DNA of 10,293 nucleotides from Acidimicrobiales bacterium (GTDB lineage Bacteria > Actinomycetota > Acidimicrobiia > Acidimicrobiales > Poriferisodaliceae). Every line of letters begins with the position of its first letter. Within the stretch, counting starts at the first letter, position 1. The notes under the pieces were generated by a model. It was not told the origin of the DNA. It saw only the letters and a list, made by a program, of their open reading frames with translations, and searched no databases. Shown piece by piece: positions 1-7,099 of the stretch. The stretch covers positions 1-10,293 of the forward strand of contig JAHDHM010000100.1 in NCBI GenBank assembly GCA_020631315.1. Reading direction: 5' to 3'. A program made the translations under genes and the position numbers.

Positions 1-2
1 TG

Positions 3-2561
3 TCGGGCCGCCGTCGCCGTACGGACGCGAACGACAAGGCCTTCGCCGAGCGTCACCGGCCGTGGGATGGCGATGCCTGGCGTGTCGGCACCGTCCTCGA
101 GCTCGCCGACGGTCGCCGGATCTCGGTCGAGCGTGACCTCGACGCTCGCACCGTCGACGTCATCGACCTCGATCGCGGTCGACCGTGCGACGACGAGATC
201 CTCTCCGGCGGTGTGCCCGATGCGGCCGTGTGGCTCGGACTCGAGCGGCGGACCCTCGCATCGACGGCCTTCGTCCGCCAGACCGAGCTCGCCATCGATC
301 CGTCCGACCTCGACCCGTTGCGGGCGCTGCTGCAGCGTGCCGCATCGACGCTCGGCGGCGGCGCCACCGCTGCCGAAGCCGTGGCCGCTCTCGATGCCTT
401 CCGGCGCGATCACGTCGGGGTCGACCGCGCCAATGCCGTGAAGCCGCTGCGTCTTGCGACCGTGGCGGAGCGTGACGCACGCGAGGAGCTCGAGGAGCGC
501 CGTCGTCGGCACGGTGACTATCTGACCTTGCTGGCACAGCGTGATGCGGCCCGGTCGCGTGTCGGTGCGCTCGAGACACAGCTGGCCGAGGTGCTCGCCG
601 GACGACGCCGCACCGAGCTGCGTCGCACCGTCGACGACGGCGCGACCTTGCTGCAGCTCCGGAACGCGATCCCCGAGTCCGCCGCCGATGATCTCGACGA
701 GGACGCCGTCGACGAGCTGCAGCGCCTGGTCGCCGATGCGGTCGCTGCACCGCCGCCACGGGCGGTCGCGGATCGAGACGTCGACGCGCTTCGCCGCCAG
801 ATCGAGGACATGCCTGCCGCCGTCGTCGGCCCGGTCGACGAGCCGCCCAGCCTCACTGCTGCCGTCGGCGCATGGGTCGCCGCCACTGCTCGCCACGATG
901 GCCTCGGTGCCCCGACCGACCTCGACGCAGCGGCGCGACGCGTCGAGCACCTGCGCTCAGCGACCGATGCCCTTGCCGCGGTGGTCTCGACCCCGCCCTC
1001 GACCGATGTCGCCGACGAACTGGCTGCAGCCTCGGCGCGGCGTGACTCGCTGTCCCGGCGGGAGCGCCAGGCCCGAATGGCCGGCGTGTCGGCGGCGGTC
1101 ATGTTGGTCCTCGGACTGATCGGAGCCGGCATCGGTTCGGTGGCGCTGCTCGCGGTGGGTGCCGTCGGGGCGATCGCTGCCGGTGCTGCCGCTCTCGGAC
1201 TTCGCCCGTCCGGGCTCGAGGAGCTCGACGCGGAGATCGCGGTGTGGTCCGAACGTGTCTCGGCGGCCGAGAGCGTTCGCCGCCACGATGCTGAGCGCCG
1301 TGCTGCAGCGGCAGCTCGATTGCGGGAGCTCGGCATCGCCGAGTCGACCCCGCCCGCAGCGTTGCAGGAACAGCTCGCTGCCGCCGTCGCCGATCTCGAA
1401 CTCGGCCGGCGGCAGGGCGAGCAACGTGTCGTCGCCACAGCCCAGCTCGACCAGGCAACGGACGCGCTTCGGCGAGAGTTCGAGGCCGTCGGAGTGCGCG
1501 CGGTCGGCCATGATCTGGCGGCGGACGTCGAGGCCTTCCGGGCCGATCTCGCAGTGCGCCGCAGCGTCATGGCTCGCCGGTCGGAGCTGCCACGCCTCGA
1601 AGCCGAGCTGCGAGCACACGCCGACGAGGTCGCTCGGGCCACGGCTCGTCGGCAGCGGCGTGACGAGCTCGCCGTACGGCTGAGCGCTGTCCTGAGTGGC
1701 CTCGGACGCCCGGTTGGCGACGGTCAGCTCGACGAGCTGGTGCGGCAGGGTCGTGTCGTGCTCGACGAGGCGAAGACCGCCCGTCGTGGCCGGGTGGAGG
1801 CGCAACGTCACCGCACGGCCTTCGAGCACCACCTCGGGCAGCGAGACGTCGACGAGGTGCTGGCTGCGGCGCTCGCCGCACGCGACGAACTCGCCGCTGA
1901 CCCCGGTCCCGAGGCCACCGAGGACGACGAGCGCACGACACGAGCGGCGCTTGCCGATGCCAGGACGAACGAGTCGGCCATCGTGTCGCGCCTCGAGACC
2001 ATCGAGCCTGGCGACGTCGACGTCGCTGCCGCCGAGGCCGCGGTCGCAGCAGCCGAGCGGGAGCTCGATCGTGTGCGTCGGCTCCAGGCGGTGCTCGAGT
2101 CGGCGACCGAACACCTGACCTCCGCCGAGGAGCAGGCATACCGCGTCGTCGCACCGCAGCTCGCCGACATCGTCAGGACCCACATCGCCACGATCACCCA
2201 GGGCCGCTACGTCGACGCCACCGTCGATCCAGAGACCCTTGCGGTGATGGTGAAGGACGCCGACGGTCGCTTCCGACCGTCCACGGCCCTGTCCCATGGG
2301 ACCATGGAACAGGTCGCACTGCTGCTGCGGCTGGCGATGACCCAGGTCCTCACCCGCGCAGGCGAAGACTGTCCGTTCGTGCTCGACGACGCCACGGTGC
2401 ACGCCGATGAGGGGCGCACCTTCGCGTTGCTGGACGTCTTGCGCGAGGCTGCTGCGGAACAGCAGATCATCGTGTTCTCGCAGGAGGCCGCCGTCCTCGA
2501 GTGGGCGACGCAGCACCTGGGGGAGCGCGACGCGGTGATCGACCTGACCGCCGTCGCCTGA
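3..2561 (+). CDS. YhaN/SbcC-like coiled-coil ATPase, 5' truncated by window edge
   Basis: This is the C-terminal part of an SMC/Rad50-type ATPase, probably acting on DNA ends or repair together with a metallophosphoesterase partner as in the YhaN/YhaM and SbcC/SbcD pairs (family knowledge). The frame is open from base 3, so 852 residues are visible and the N-terminal Walker A lies outside the window. Long Glu/Arg/Ala-rich coiled-coil stretches flank a hydrophobic block of about 40 residues at visible residues 360-400 (nt 1077-1206), probably two membrane helices, a layout known from YhaN. Near the C terminus are the ABC signature LSHGTMEQ (residues 763-770), Walker B CPFVLDD (790-796), then FSQE around 825-828, where many relatives carry a switch histidine. 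No CxxC zinc hook is present, which argues against true Rad50/SbcC. A gene start at the internal ATG 213 is unlikely because coding sequence continues upstream. The oxidoreductase gene follows after 11 bp and may be cotranscribed. Family call firm, exact role inferred. Confidence 0.85.
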   Translation, partial: SGRRRRTDANDKAFAERHRPWDGDAWRVGTVLELADGRRISVERDLDARTVDVIDLDRGRPCDDEILSGGVPDAAVWLGLERRTLASTAFVRQTELAIDPSDLDPLRALLQRAASTLGGGATAAEAVAALDAFRRDHVGVDRANAVKPLRLATVAERDAREELEERRRRHGDYLTLLAQRDAARSRVGALETQLAEVLAGRRRTELRRTVDDGATLLQLRNAIPESAADDLDEDAVDELQRLVADAVAAPPPRAVADRDVDALRRQIEDMPAAVVGPVDEPPSLTAAVGAWVAATARHDGLGAPTDLDAAARRVEHLRSATDALAAVVSTPPSTDVADELAAASARRDSLSRRERQARMAGVSAAVMLVLGLIGAGIGSVALLAVGAVGAIAAGAAALGLRPSGLEELDAEIAVWSERVSAAESVRRHDAERRAAAAARLRELGIAESTPPAALQEQLAAAVADLELGRRQGEQRVVATAQLDQATDALRREFEAVGVRAVGHDLAADVEAFRADLAVRRSVMARRSELPRLEAELRAHADEVARATARRQRRDELAVRLSAVLSGLGRPVGDGQLDELVRQGRVVLDEAKTARRGRVEAQRHRTAFEHHLGQRDVDEVLAAALAARDELAADPGPEATEDDERTTRAALADARTNESAIVSRLETIEPGDVDVAAAEAAVAAAERELDRVRRLQAVLESATEHLTSAEEQAYRVVAPQLADIVRTHIATITQGRYVDATVDPETLAVMVKDADGRFRPSTALSHGTMEQVALLLRLAMTQVLTRAGEDCPFVLDDATVHADEGRTFALLDVLREAAAEQQIIVFSQEAAVLEWATQHLGERDAVIDLTAVA

Positions 2562-2572
2562 GGGGGCCCGCC

Positions 2573-3508
2573 ATGCCGATCCAGAACCGAGTGACCGAGA
2601 TGCTCGGCGTCGAGCACCCGATCGTGCAGGCGCCGATGGGGTGGATCGCCCGCTCACAGTTGGCGAGCGCGGTGTCGAACGCCGGTGCCATGGGCATCAT
2701 CGAGACCTCGTCGGGCGACCTCGACGCGATCCGGGCCGAGATCGTGGCGATGCGAGACCTCACCGACCGACCCTTCGGCGTGAACATCGCTCAGGCGTTC
2801 GTTCGTGACCCGTCGATCGCTGACTTCGTCGTCGAGCAGGGTGTGCGATTCGTCAGCACCTCTGCCGGCAACCCGAACAAGTACACCGCGACGCTGAAGT
2901 CGGCCGGACTCACCGTCTTCCACGTCGTGCCGACCCTCGCCGGCGCATTGAAGGCCGTCGAGGCCGGTGTCGACGGACTGATCGTCGAGGGCGGCGAAGG
3001 CGGCGGCTTCAAGAACGTGAACGACGTGGCGTCGATGGTGCTGCTCCCCCTCGTCCGCTCACAGGTCGACGTCCCGATCATCGCCGCTGGCGGCATCGTC
3101 GACGGTGCCTCCATGGCGGCAGCGTTCGCCCTCGGCGCCGAAGGCGTCCAGATGGGCACCCGCATGGTGAGCGCGGCGGAGTCGCCCGTGCATCACCATT
3201 GGAAAGACGCCATCGTCGCGGCAGCCGAGACCGACACGGTGATGCTGAACCGACGTGCCGGCGGCCCTGCCCTGCGAGCCCTCCGCACCTCGTCGACGAA
3301 CGACATGGAGTGGTCCGAGGACAACGTCATGGGTGCCTTCATGCGGGTCACCGACTTGTACTTCGGTGGTGACATGGAGGCGAGCATCGCCCTCACCGGT
3401 CAGGTCGCCGGCCGCATCACCGAGGTCCTCCCCGTCGGTGACGTGATCCGCGACACCGTGCAGGAGTTCCACGAGGTCGTCGCCGACCTCGCCGGCCGCT
3501 ACTCCTGA
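2573..3508 (+). CDS. Nitronate monooxygenase / FabK-like FMN oxidoreductase
   Basis: A 311-residue TIM-barrel flavoprotein of the 2-nitropropane dioxygenase/nitronate monooxygenase family, close to the usual family length. The family uses FMN to oxidise alkyl nitronates, or in FabK to reduce enoyl-ACP; the substrate here is unknown. Visible motifs are HPIVQAPMGWIA at residues 15-26 (FMN-binding first strand and loop), EGGEGGGFKN at 139-148, and VPIIAAGGIVDG at 167-178 followed by ALGAEGVQMGTR (phosphate-binding strands). The position that holds the catalytic histidine in characterised members (EAGGH) is Phe146, so nitronate oxidation cannot be assumed; I recall GGEGGGFKN as a recurring subgroup signature. 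The ATG at 2573 is chosen because AGGGGG lies just upstream and the barrel motif begins at once; an in-frame ATG at 2501 would overlap the preceding gene by 61 bp. Its 3' end overlaps the convergent gene at 3499-3798 by 10 bp. Confidence 0.85.
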   Translation: MPIQNRVTEMLGVEHPIVQAPMGWIARSQLASAVSNAGAMGIIETSSGDLDAIRAEIVAMRDLTDRPFGVNIAQAFVRDPSIADFVVEQGVRFVSTSAGNPNKYTATLKSAGLTVFHVVPTLAGALKAVEAGVDGLIVEGGEGGGFKNVNDVASMVLLPLVRSQVDVPIIAAGGIVDGASMAAAFALGAEGVQMGTRMVSAAESPVHHHWKDAIVAAAETDTVMLNRRAGGPALRALRTSSTNDMEWSEDNVMGAFMRVTDLYFGGDMEASIALTGQVAGRITEVLPVGDVIRDTVQEFHEVVADLAGRYS

Positions 3509-3798
3509 GCCGCCGCGGCCCGCTTGGCCTTGCCCATGTCGCGGCGAGCCAGGAGAGCAATACCGCCGATGGCGACCACCAGCACCCCGAACAGGGCCAG
3601 CTGAGCTGCACCGCCACGATCGCCCGAGTCCGTCGGCTCGACGCCGCCACCGGGCCCCGGACCGAGAATGGACCCCACGCCTCCGCTGCTGCGCGGCAGC
3701 GTGGTCGGCGCCGGCTCGTCCGCGTCTTGTGCACCGACCTGGATCGGAGCCAGCACCAACGATGCGACGACGAGGAGGACAGCGGCGAACCAACGCAT
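3499..3798 (-). CDS. Small secreted protein with C-terminal membrane anchor
   Basis: A 99-residue protein with no family I recognise. It opens with a clear signal peptide: Met-Arg-Trp, a hydrophobic core rich in Val/Leu/Ala, and a probable cleavage site after VGA near residue 25. A short Pro/Gly/Thr-rich extracytoplasmic stretch follows. A single hydrophobic helix (about residues 66-83, LALFGVLVVAIGG) ends in a basic tail (RRDMGKAKR). This predicts a type I membrane protein, outside facing, with a small cytoplasmic tail. LPRSSG is present but about 30 residues before the helix and not LPXTG, so sortase anchoring is not supported. The ATG at 3798 is preferred because it puts the signal peptide at the N terminus; an in-frame ATG at 3843 adds 15 acidic or polar residues. 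No clear Shine-Dalgarno precedes 3798. It is transcribed divergently from the gene at 3905 and converges on the oxidoreductase gene. The function cannot be told from sequence. Confidence 0.65.
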   Translation of the reverse strand: MRWFAAVLLVVASLVLAPIQVGAQDADEPAPTTLPRSSGGVGSILGPGPGGGVEPTDSGDRGGAAQLALFGVLVVAIGGIALLARRDMGKAKRAAAAQE

Positions 3799-3904
3799 GA
3801 CGATCACGCTACCGACGTGCTGCGCTTCTGGTGCTTCCGCCATGGCCTCTGGTGTTCACATCACGACTGTGCAACATTGATCCATCCGCTCCGCGGTGCT
3901 CACC

Positions 3905-4408
3905 ATGACGACGTCCACCACCCCCACACCGACCGGTCTCTCCCGGACCAACCTCATCGTCGGTTTCGCCCTGCTGGTGATCCTCGCGAGCCTGCTCGCC
4001 GTCCACGTCACCGACTCGGCGAGCAGCGACGAACCAGCGTCGTCGTCCGTGCCGTCCACCGTGCCGGAACCCGACGCATCGACCACCACGGCCGCGCCGT
4101 CGACGACTGCAGCACCGACGACCGCAGCACCGGCGAACGCATCGACGCTGCCGAGCACGACGGCACCTGTGACGTCGACGAACTCGTCCTCCACCACGAC
4201 CAGCACCACGACGACCACCACGACCGCGGTGGCGTCGCCGACGGTCGCCGCCTCGCCGACGACCACCGGTCCCGTGCTCACCATCGCCACAGCACCGGCG
4301 ACGGTTCCGGATCTCGACCCGGACCTGACCATCGGCACGGTGCCGGTCGAAGAGTTCGAGGAGACGGTGCTCACGATCGGCACCGTCCCGGTGACTCCCG
4401 GTCCGTAA
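3905..4408 (+). CDS. Thr/Ser/Pro-rich signal-anchored protein with LTIGTVPV repeats
   Basis: A 167-residue protein of unknown function. After about 16 polar residues comes one hydrophobic helix (residues 17-35, NLIVGFALLVILASLLAV), best read as an uncleaved signal anchor with the N terminus inside. The rest is outside and of low complexity: a Thr/Ser/Ala/Pro stretch at about 37-122, including seven consecutive Thr at 101-107, typical of flexible cell-envelope stalks. The C-terminal 45 residues carry three copies of an eight-residue unit: LTIATAPA (125-132), LTIGTVPV (141-148) and LTIGTVPV (156-163). The ATG at 3905 is chosen; a GTG at 3896 is possible, and neither has a good ribosome binding site. 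It converges on the ParA-like gene with only 6 bp between stop codons. Its strand is supported over the antisense frame (3856-4383) by the sensible membrane anchor and by the neighbour spacing; the antisense product is a Val/Ala/Gly homopolymer-like shadow. Confidence 0.65.
   Translation: MTTSTTPTPTGLSRTNLIVGFALLVILASLLAVHVTDSASSDEPASSSVPSTVPEPDASTTTAAPSTTAAPTTAAPANASTLPSTTAPVTSTNSSSTTTSTTTTTTTAVASPTVAASPTTTGPVLTIATAPATVPDLDPDLTIGTVPVEEFEETVLTIGTVPVTPGP
4277..4393 (+). repeat. Three LTI[GA]T[VA]P[VA] coding repeats
   Basis: Three eight-codon units at the C terminus of the Thr-rich protein, spaced 16 and 15 codons apart. The two perfect peptide copies differ at several third codon positions (ctgaccatcggcacggtg versus ctcacgatcggcaccgtc), so they are either old duplications or kept by selection on the protein. 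Confidence 0.6.
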
Positions 4409-4414
4409 TCGCCC

Positions 4415-5302
4415 TCAGGCGGCCGAGAACGCGCCGCCGAGCGGCCGGTTCACCAGCCGCTCCAAGAGCTCGTCGGTCAGCTCCTGATAGTCCGAAGCGA
4501 GACCGGAGGCGGCGGAGCTGTACTCCCGACGATCGCGCCGTGTCCGCCACCCGTGGGGCGAGTCGGCGCCGGCCGCCGCAGCCTCGTACTCCATCACGAG
4601 CTGGCCGGCGGCTCGACAATCGACCGCGACCTTCTGGGCGAGCCGGATCGTCGCCATCAACACCGGGGCCGGCCGATCGAGCAGGTCAGACAGGCGATGG
4701 CGCGCTGCCCGTCGGATGTCACGCGCTCCTGAGCCGACCGGCCCGAGCACCACCGCGAGGAGCTCGTGGTGAGGATTGATCCGCACGGCCGCGCGCAGGT
4801 CCTCAGCGATGGACACGAGGCCGGCCATCGACGCAGCATCCGGAGCGGTGGGCACGACCGAGAACGCACAGTGGGCGGTGAGCTGACGACGCAGTACGAC
4901 GTCGCCGGGCGGTGTGTCGACCAGCACGAGGTCGTAGTCCCCGAAGTGACGCAGGACGTCGTGGCCTGCAACGTCGGCGTCGGCCCTGCTCGTGTCGCCG
5001 CGGTCGTGAAGGGCATCGATGGCGGCGCGCAACGCGACGCCACCGGCCACCACGTCGAGCCCCGGTCGAACATCGGCGAGCACGGCCGGACGCTCGCCGG
5101 TCAACAGCCCGCGGGCGAGTGAACGGCCGTGGTCCGACCGTTCGCCGTAGCCGAGGTCGTGGCGGAGGTCGCCCTGGGGGTCGGCGTCGACACACAGCAC
5201 GCGCCAACCGCCAGCTGCGGCGAGTCCGGCGACGTTCGCGACGAGCGACGTCTTCAGGACTCCGCCCTTGCTGCTGGTCACAGCCACCGTGAGCGCCGAC
5301 AT
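4415..5302 (-). CDS. ParA/MinD-like P-loop ATPase (orphan)
   Basis: A 295-residue deviant-Walker ATPase of the ParA/Soj/MinD class. Such ATPases form nucleotide-dependent dimers on DNA or membrane and position chromosomes, plasmids or protein complexes. Visible motifs are SSKGGVLKTS (residues 10-19) with signature Lys12 and P-loop Lys17, VDADPQGDL (38-46, Walker A'), and DLVLVDTPPGD (Walker B and switch II). The usual KGGVGKT carries Leu16 in place of the second-loop Gly, which the KGGxxK[ST] pattern allows. No amphipathic MinD-type C terminus is evident; it ends in a charged helix and GGAFSAA. The ATG at 5302 starts directly before the first beta strand; an in-frame GTG at 5320 is preceded by GGTGAG and may be the true start, adding six residues. 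No parB or other partner is in the window, so a partition role is unproven. It lies 123 bp downstream of the tRNA gene on the same strand and converges on the Thr-rich gene. Confidence 0.85.
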   Translation of the reverse strand: MSALTVAVTSSKGGVLKTSLVANVAGLAAAGGWRVLCVDADPQGDLRHDLGYGERSDHGRSLARGLLTGERPAVLADVRPGLDVVAGGVALRAAIDALHDRGDTSRADADVAGHDVLRHFGDYDLVLVDTPPGDVVLRRQLTAHCAFSVVPTAPDAASMAGLVSIAEDLRAAVRINPHHELLAVVLGPVGSGARDIRRAARHRLSDLLDRPAPVLMATIRLAQKVAVDCRAAGQLVMEYEAAAAGADSPHGWRTRRDRREYSSAASGLASDYQELTDELLERLVNRPLGGAFSAA

Positions 5303-5425
5303 GCCACGGATCGTAGCCACGAGCTCACCCACCGCTGGTGGATGTCCAGACACTCGAGCGAGCGGAGCGGTGTCGGTCTCGGCGGCATCGCGCTGCGGTG
5401 CCGAGCGATGGCCGAGCACCTGGAG

Positions 5426-5498
5426 CGCCCCCGGCAGGATTCGAACCTGCGACGCACGGTTTAGGAAACCGACGCTCTATCCCCTGAGCTACGGAGGC
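5426..5498 (-). tRNA. tRNA-Arg (anticodon CCU)
   Basis: A full 73-nt cloverleaf can be folded by hand. The acceptor GCCTCCG pairs with CGGGGGC (one T-G wobble). The D arm is GCTC/GAGC. The anticodon arm is TCGGT-TTCCTAA-ACCGT, with an unpaired T-T at its base. The T arm is GCAGG-TTCGAAT-CCTGC. The anticodon CCT reads Arg AGG and lies at 5463-5465. The discriminator base is G (5426), and no CCA follows, so the tail must be added after transcription. The closed arms argue for a working gene. tRNA genes are common integration sites, but I see no second copy of its 3' end in this window. Confidence 0.95.
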
Positions 5499-5510
5499 TG
5501 GCCGGACGTG

Positions 5511-5558
5511 GAGATCCGGGTCTCCGAGTCTGACAGATGTGGCCGATCCCTCGGATCG
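5511..5558. other. Two short palindromes between tRNA and secreted-protein gene
   Basis: GAGATCCGGGTCTC (5511-5524) is a 14-base near-palindrome with one G-T step. CGATCC-CTC-GGATCG (5544-5558) is a perfect 6-bp inverted repeat with a 3-base centre. Both lie just upstream of the minus-strand tRNA, where its promoter should be. They could be protein-binding sites or chance in GC-rich DNA; neither is followed by a T run, so they are not typical terminators. Confidence 0.25.
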
Positions 5559-5616
5559 ATTCTCCGGATGCCGATCGTGAGCGGCTCGCCGCCCTGGCCG
5601 AAAAGATTACGGATGC

Positions 5617-5646
5617 ATGACGAAATCGCTTCGGTGCTGTCATACT
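5617..5646 (+). promoter_or_regulatory. Candidate promoter with extended -10
   Basis: ATGACG (5617-5622, 4 of 6 matches to TTGACA), an 18-base spacer, then CATACT (5641-5646, 4 of 6 to TATAAT) preceded by TG one base upstream, the extended -10 form. The expected transcription start falls at about 5653, which would leave almost no leader before the ATG at 5654. The surrounding 5600-5630 stretch is richer in A than its neighbours. Judged by eye only. Confidence 0.35.
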
Positions 5647-5653
5647 CGAGGCC

Positions 5654-7069
5654 ATGACGTCGCCTCTCGCCGCCGGACCGTTCGCGCCGCACCGAGCCCT
5701 CGCGTTGCTCGCCACTCTGTTGTTGCTCGCAGCCTCGACCGTGTTCGCTGCCCCTGCCGGTGCGGCGACGACGGCGGTCTCCGGCTGGGTGCTGGCGTCC
5801 GAGGGCACCGTGGTGACCTTCGGAGGCGCCACGCATCACGGCGACACCAGCCGCAACGCGACCGCGGTGTCACTGGTCCCGACCGCCGCTGGCGACGGGT
5901 ACTGGGTGTTGTGGGACGACGGCGTCGTCACCGCGCATGGTGCTGCCACCCATCACGGCGACATCGGCGACCTCGACCTCCAGCTCGCCCGACCGGCCGT
6001 GTCGTTGTCGGTGTTGCCCGGCGAGGACGGCTACATCGTGCTGGGCGAGGACGGCGGGGTGTTCACCTTCGGCGCCGCCCGCTTCCACGGTTCGGTACCT
6101 GGCGTGTCCCTTGCTGCCGCTCAGCAGACGACCGCCGTGGCGATCCAGCTGAGTGCTGCCGGCTACCGCATCGTCCACGACGACGGCGGCGTGTTCGCGT
6201 TCGGCGACTCGACGTTCGGCGGTTCGGTGCCCGGAGTGCTCAACGGGCGCACGCTCGATCAGCCCATCGCCGATGCCCTCGCCGGCGCGAACGGTTCCTA
6301 CGCGATGGTGGCCCGTGACGGCGGCGTGTTCGCCTTCGGGCTGCAGTTCAGCGGGTCGCTCGGCGGCACTGGCCGGACCGACGTGGTCGGCGCTGCAGCC
6401 GACGACCTCGGCGGCTATGCCCTCGTCACCACGTCGGGCACCGTGTACTGGTTCGGGTCCGGCCAACGGGTCAGCGTGACGACGTCGCTGCCGAGCAGTG
6501 CCGCCGATGTCGCCATCGCCGACGTCGTGATCGGCGATCCGCCGGTGAACGATGATCCGCCGGTGGTGGTCGATCCCGGGATCGGGGCCGTCATCTGGTC
6601 GAACCACGACCAGGCCCCGGCATCGAACGAGTACTACGACCCACCATGGGTCGACCAGGGCAACTGGCGTTCGCCGGACCTGATCATCGGTGAGGCCCGA
6701 CTCGAACTCGAGGTGCTCTCGAAGCCGACGTCACACCCGGTCGAGATCCAGGTCTGCGCCTGGCGGTTCCTCAATGGTGTGAACTGGTCCGGCGGCTTCC
6801 AGGAGACCTGCTCACCGCAGTACCCGTTCACCGACGAGATGGGCCCGACCACCGTCGACCTCGGCTCTCCGCTCGACTGGTGGGTGCTGAACGGTCAGCC
6901 CTTCCCGTGGGACATCGGTCCCGACGTGCTGCGGATCATGATCAAGGACTCGGCGACACAGACGCTGATGATGACCGACTTCTGCGGTGGCGCCTGCTGG
7001 GGCGGCTCCGGGTCGGTCGAGGTACACCTGCCGATCCGCATGCGGACCACGCTCACGTTCGGCAACTGA
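5654..7069 (+). CDS. Secreted six-repeat propeller-like protein with Cys-bearing C-terminal module
   Basis: A 471-residue exported protein of unknown function. A signal peptide (core about residues 15-33, cleavage near AGAA at 35-38) is followed by six repeats of about 39-45 residues (43-81, 82-125, 126-169, 170-214, 215-253, 254-293). Each has a GY-x-V-x-x-DGGVFAFG core; blades 1 and 2 end in THHGD, and blades 3 to 5 in a (F/S)xGS turn. This pattern fits a beta-propeller, probably six-bladed (inference). A DPPVNDDPPVVVDP linker (295-308) leads to a C-terminal module (about 312-471) rich in Trp with four Cys (in VCAWR, ETCSP, DFCGG and ACWGG), which could form two disulfides outside the cell. 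No LPXTG or C-terminal helix is present, so release or non-covalent wall binding is likely. GAGG lies 2 bases before the ATG, which also suits a nearly leaderless start. Similar repeats occur in Acidimicrobiia secreted proteins, from memory. It ends 30 bp from the convergent Nudix gene. Confidence 0.8.
   Translation: MTSPLAAGPFAPHRALALLATLLLLAASTVFAAPAGAATTAVSGWVLASEGTVVTFGGATHHGDTSRNATAVSLVPTAAGDGYWVLWDDGVVTAHGAATHHGDIGDLDLQLARPAVSLSVLPGEDGYIVLGEDGGVFTFGAARFHGSVPGVSLAAAQQTTAVAIQLSAAGYRIVHDDGGVFAFGDSTFGGSVPGVLNGRTLDQPIADALAGANGSYAMVARDGGVFAFGLQFSGSLGGTGRTDVVGAAADDLGGYALVTTSGTVYWFGSGQRVSVTTSLPSSAADVAIADVVIGDPPVNDDPPVVVDPGIGAVIWSNHDQAPASNEYYDPPWVDQGNWRSPDLIIGEARLELEVLSKPTSHPVEIQVCAWRFLNGVNWSGGFQETCSPQYPFTDEMGPTTVDLGSPLDWWVLNGQPFPWDIGPDVLRIMIKDSATQTLMMTDFCGGACWGGSGSVEVHLPIRMRTTLTFGN
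5780..6532 (+). repeat. Six tandem propeller-like coding repeats
   Basis: Six degenerate units of 39-45 codons within the secreted protein, marked by successive GY/SY...DGG(V/T)(F/Y)xFG cores at residues 51-57, 89-96, 133-140, 177-184, 222-229 and 261-268. Units 3, 4 and 5 are the most alike (DGGVF[TA]FG). Units 1, 2 and 6 have drifted, as is common for terminal blades. Confidence 0.7.
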
Positions 7070-7099
7070 CGCCGATGCGGTCCGATCGCGTCAACTGAG

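Noticed and set aside
957..2657. Long minus-strand open frame (566 codons) opposite the YhaN-like gene
   Set aside because: It has no recognisable motif and is an antisense shadow of GC-rich coding sequence whose plus strand carries clear ATPase motifs.
3670..3690. LPRSSG as a sortase signal in the small secreted protein
   Set aside because: It is not LPXTG and lies about 30 residues before the C-terminal helix instead of just before it.
3856..4383. Minus-strand 175-codon Val-rich frame opposite the Thr-rich gene
   Set aside because: The Val/Ala/Gly runs are the complement of Thr/Ser/Pro codons, and it has no signal peptide or other plausible architecture.
3727..4779. Plus-strand 350-codon frame rich in His/Asp/Arg
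   Set aside because: It spans a divergent promoter region and two real genes in other frames; its His/Asp runs come from the repetitive Thr codons read out of frame.
5329..5341. CCACC-GCT-GGTGG palindrome upstream of the ParA-like gene as an operator or parS
   Set aside because: It does not resemble the parS consensus, is a single copy and is short enough for chance.
5379..5404. Hairpin TCGGC...GCCGA downstream of the tRNA as a terminator
   Set aside because: It has a short stem, mismatched inner part and no T run; such pairings are common in DNA of this GC content.
5426..5498. tRNA-Arg as the attachment site of an integrated element
   Set aside because: No duplicate of the tRNA 3' end, no integrase and no composition change were seen in the window.
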